The position numbers were made by a program, and so were the translations under genes. A model generated the notes under the pieces. The model saw only the letters and a list, made by a program, of their open reading frames with translations, ran no database searches and had not been told where the DNA came from. A DNA stretch of 5,899 nucleotides from Methyloprofundus sp. (lineage in GTDB: Bacteria; Pseudomonadota; Gammaproteobacteria; Methylococcales; Methylomonadaceae), in the NCBI GenBank assembly GCA_030619185.1, contig JAUXBW010000145.1, forward strand, positions 1 through 5,899. Direction: 5' to 3'. Of this stretch, positions 5,810-5,899 are shown in pieces. Position 1 is the first letter of the stretch; the number at the start of each line of letters is the position of its first letter.

Positions 5810-5899
5810 TTAATATGAATCGTCACTTACGAGAGGTAATATAATAGAAATACATGCACCTCCTGTTGGTGCATTACTAATATCTATCTTACCCCCTAA
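5810..5899 (-). CDS. regB: Sensor histidine kinase, RegB/PrrB/RoxS type (C-terminal 29 codons only)
   Basis: Only the end of the gene is inside the window; the rest lies beyond the right edge. The visible frame reads LGGKIDISNAPTGGACISII and then LPLVSDDSY before the stop at 5810-5812. GG, an N four residues past the I, a GA pair and a terminal I-LPL form the closing strands of a HATPase_c domain, as at the C-terminus of histidine kinases. The next gene, 16 bp on, is a RegA-type regulator, so this is taken as its RegB-type partner. Its sensing cysteine and quinone-binding regions cannot be checked here. Confidence 0.8.
   Translation of the reverse strand, partial: LGGKIDISNAPTGGACISIILPLVSDDSY

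Noticed and set aside
5794..5826. GTG start for regA at 5826
   Set aside because: It would overlap the kinase gene and add 11 residues foreign to the family. The ATG at 5793 fits the usual N-terminus.
1..5899. CRISPR array, toxin-antitoxin or defence system
   Set aside because: No direct-repeat array, no nuclease, transposase or toxin motif is seen; all genes fit housekeeping, envelope or signalling roles.

Overview
The window looks like chromosomal DNA of a moderately AT-rich gammaproteobacterium. The evidence is protein resemblance recalled from memory: an RlmKL of Escherichia coli type, a RegA/RoxR-type regulator ending in the family's HRRTLQRKL signature, a YbiB-type TrpD2 protein and a periplasmic FKBP. 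No rRNA or tRNA gene is present, so the genus cannot be fixed. The repeats resemble ones I associate loosely with methanotrophic Methylococcales, but that is only an impression.

Layout. Positions 1-1804 (minus) hold the first 601 codons of the bifunctional 23S rRNA methyltransferase RlmKL, which runs off the left edge and has a good sigma70-like promoter at 1833-1861. Positions 1805-2295 have no gene. Most of this gap is a 386-bp composite repeat (1896-2281): two inverted REP-like arms of about 50 bp enclose a separate 173-bp imperfect hairpin (1946-2118). Next, on the minus strand, comes a two-gene unit: a lysozyme-like/SLT-like lipoprotein (body 2809-3360, signal peptide in another frame up to 3430) followed by a membrane-anchored FKBP prolyl isomerase (2296-2775). 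The lipoprotein carries an apparent single-base frameshift just behind its lipobox. A divergent intergenic region (3431-3597) has a perfect 12-bp palindrome and leads to a plus-strand tandem-PilZ protein (3598-4215). Facing it, on the minus strand from the right edge, is a compact regB-regA-ybiB-like operon: the last 29 codons of a sensor kinase (5810-5899), its RegA/PrrA/RoxR-type partner (5251-5793), and a YbiB-like protein (4256-5245) starting 5 bp after the regA stop.

How they work together. RegB and RegA form a redox-type two-component pair, and the YbiB-like protein is probably co-translated with RegA. The lipoprotein and the FKBP both appear directed to the cell envelope, where one may act on murein and the other on protein folding. 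The tandem PilZ protein is a likely c-di-GMP effector standing alone. RlmKL is housekeeping. I see no defence system, CRISPR array or intact transposase. The least ordinary elements are the nested palindromic repeat and the frameshifted lipoprotein.
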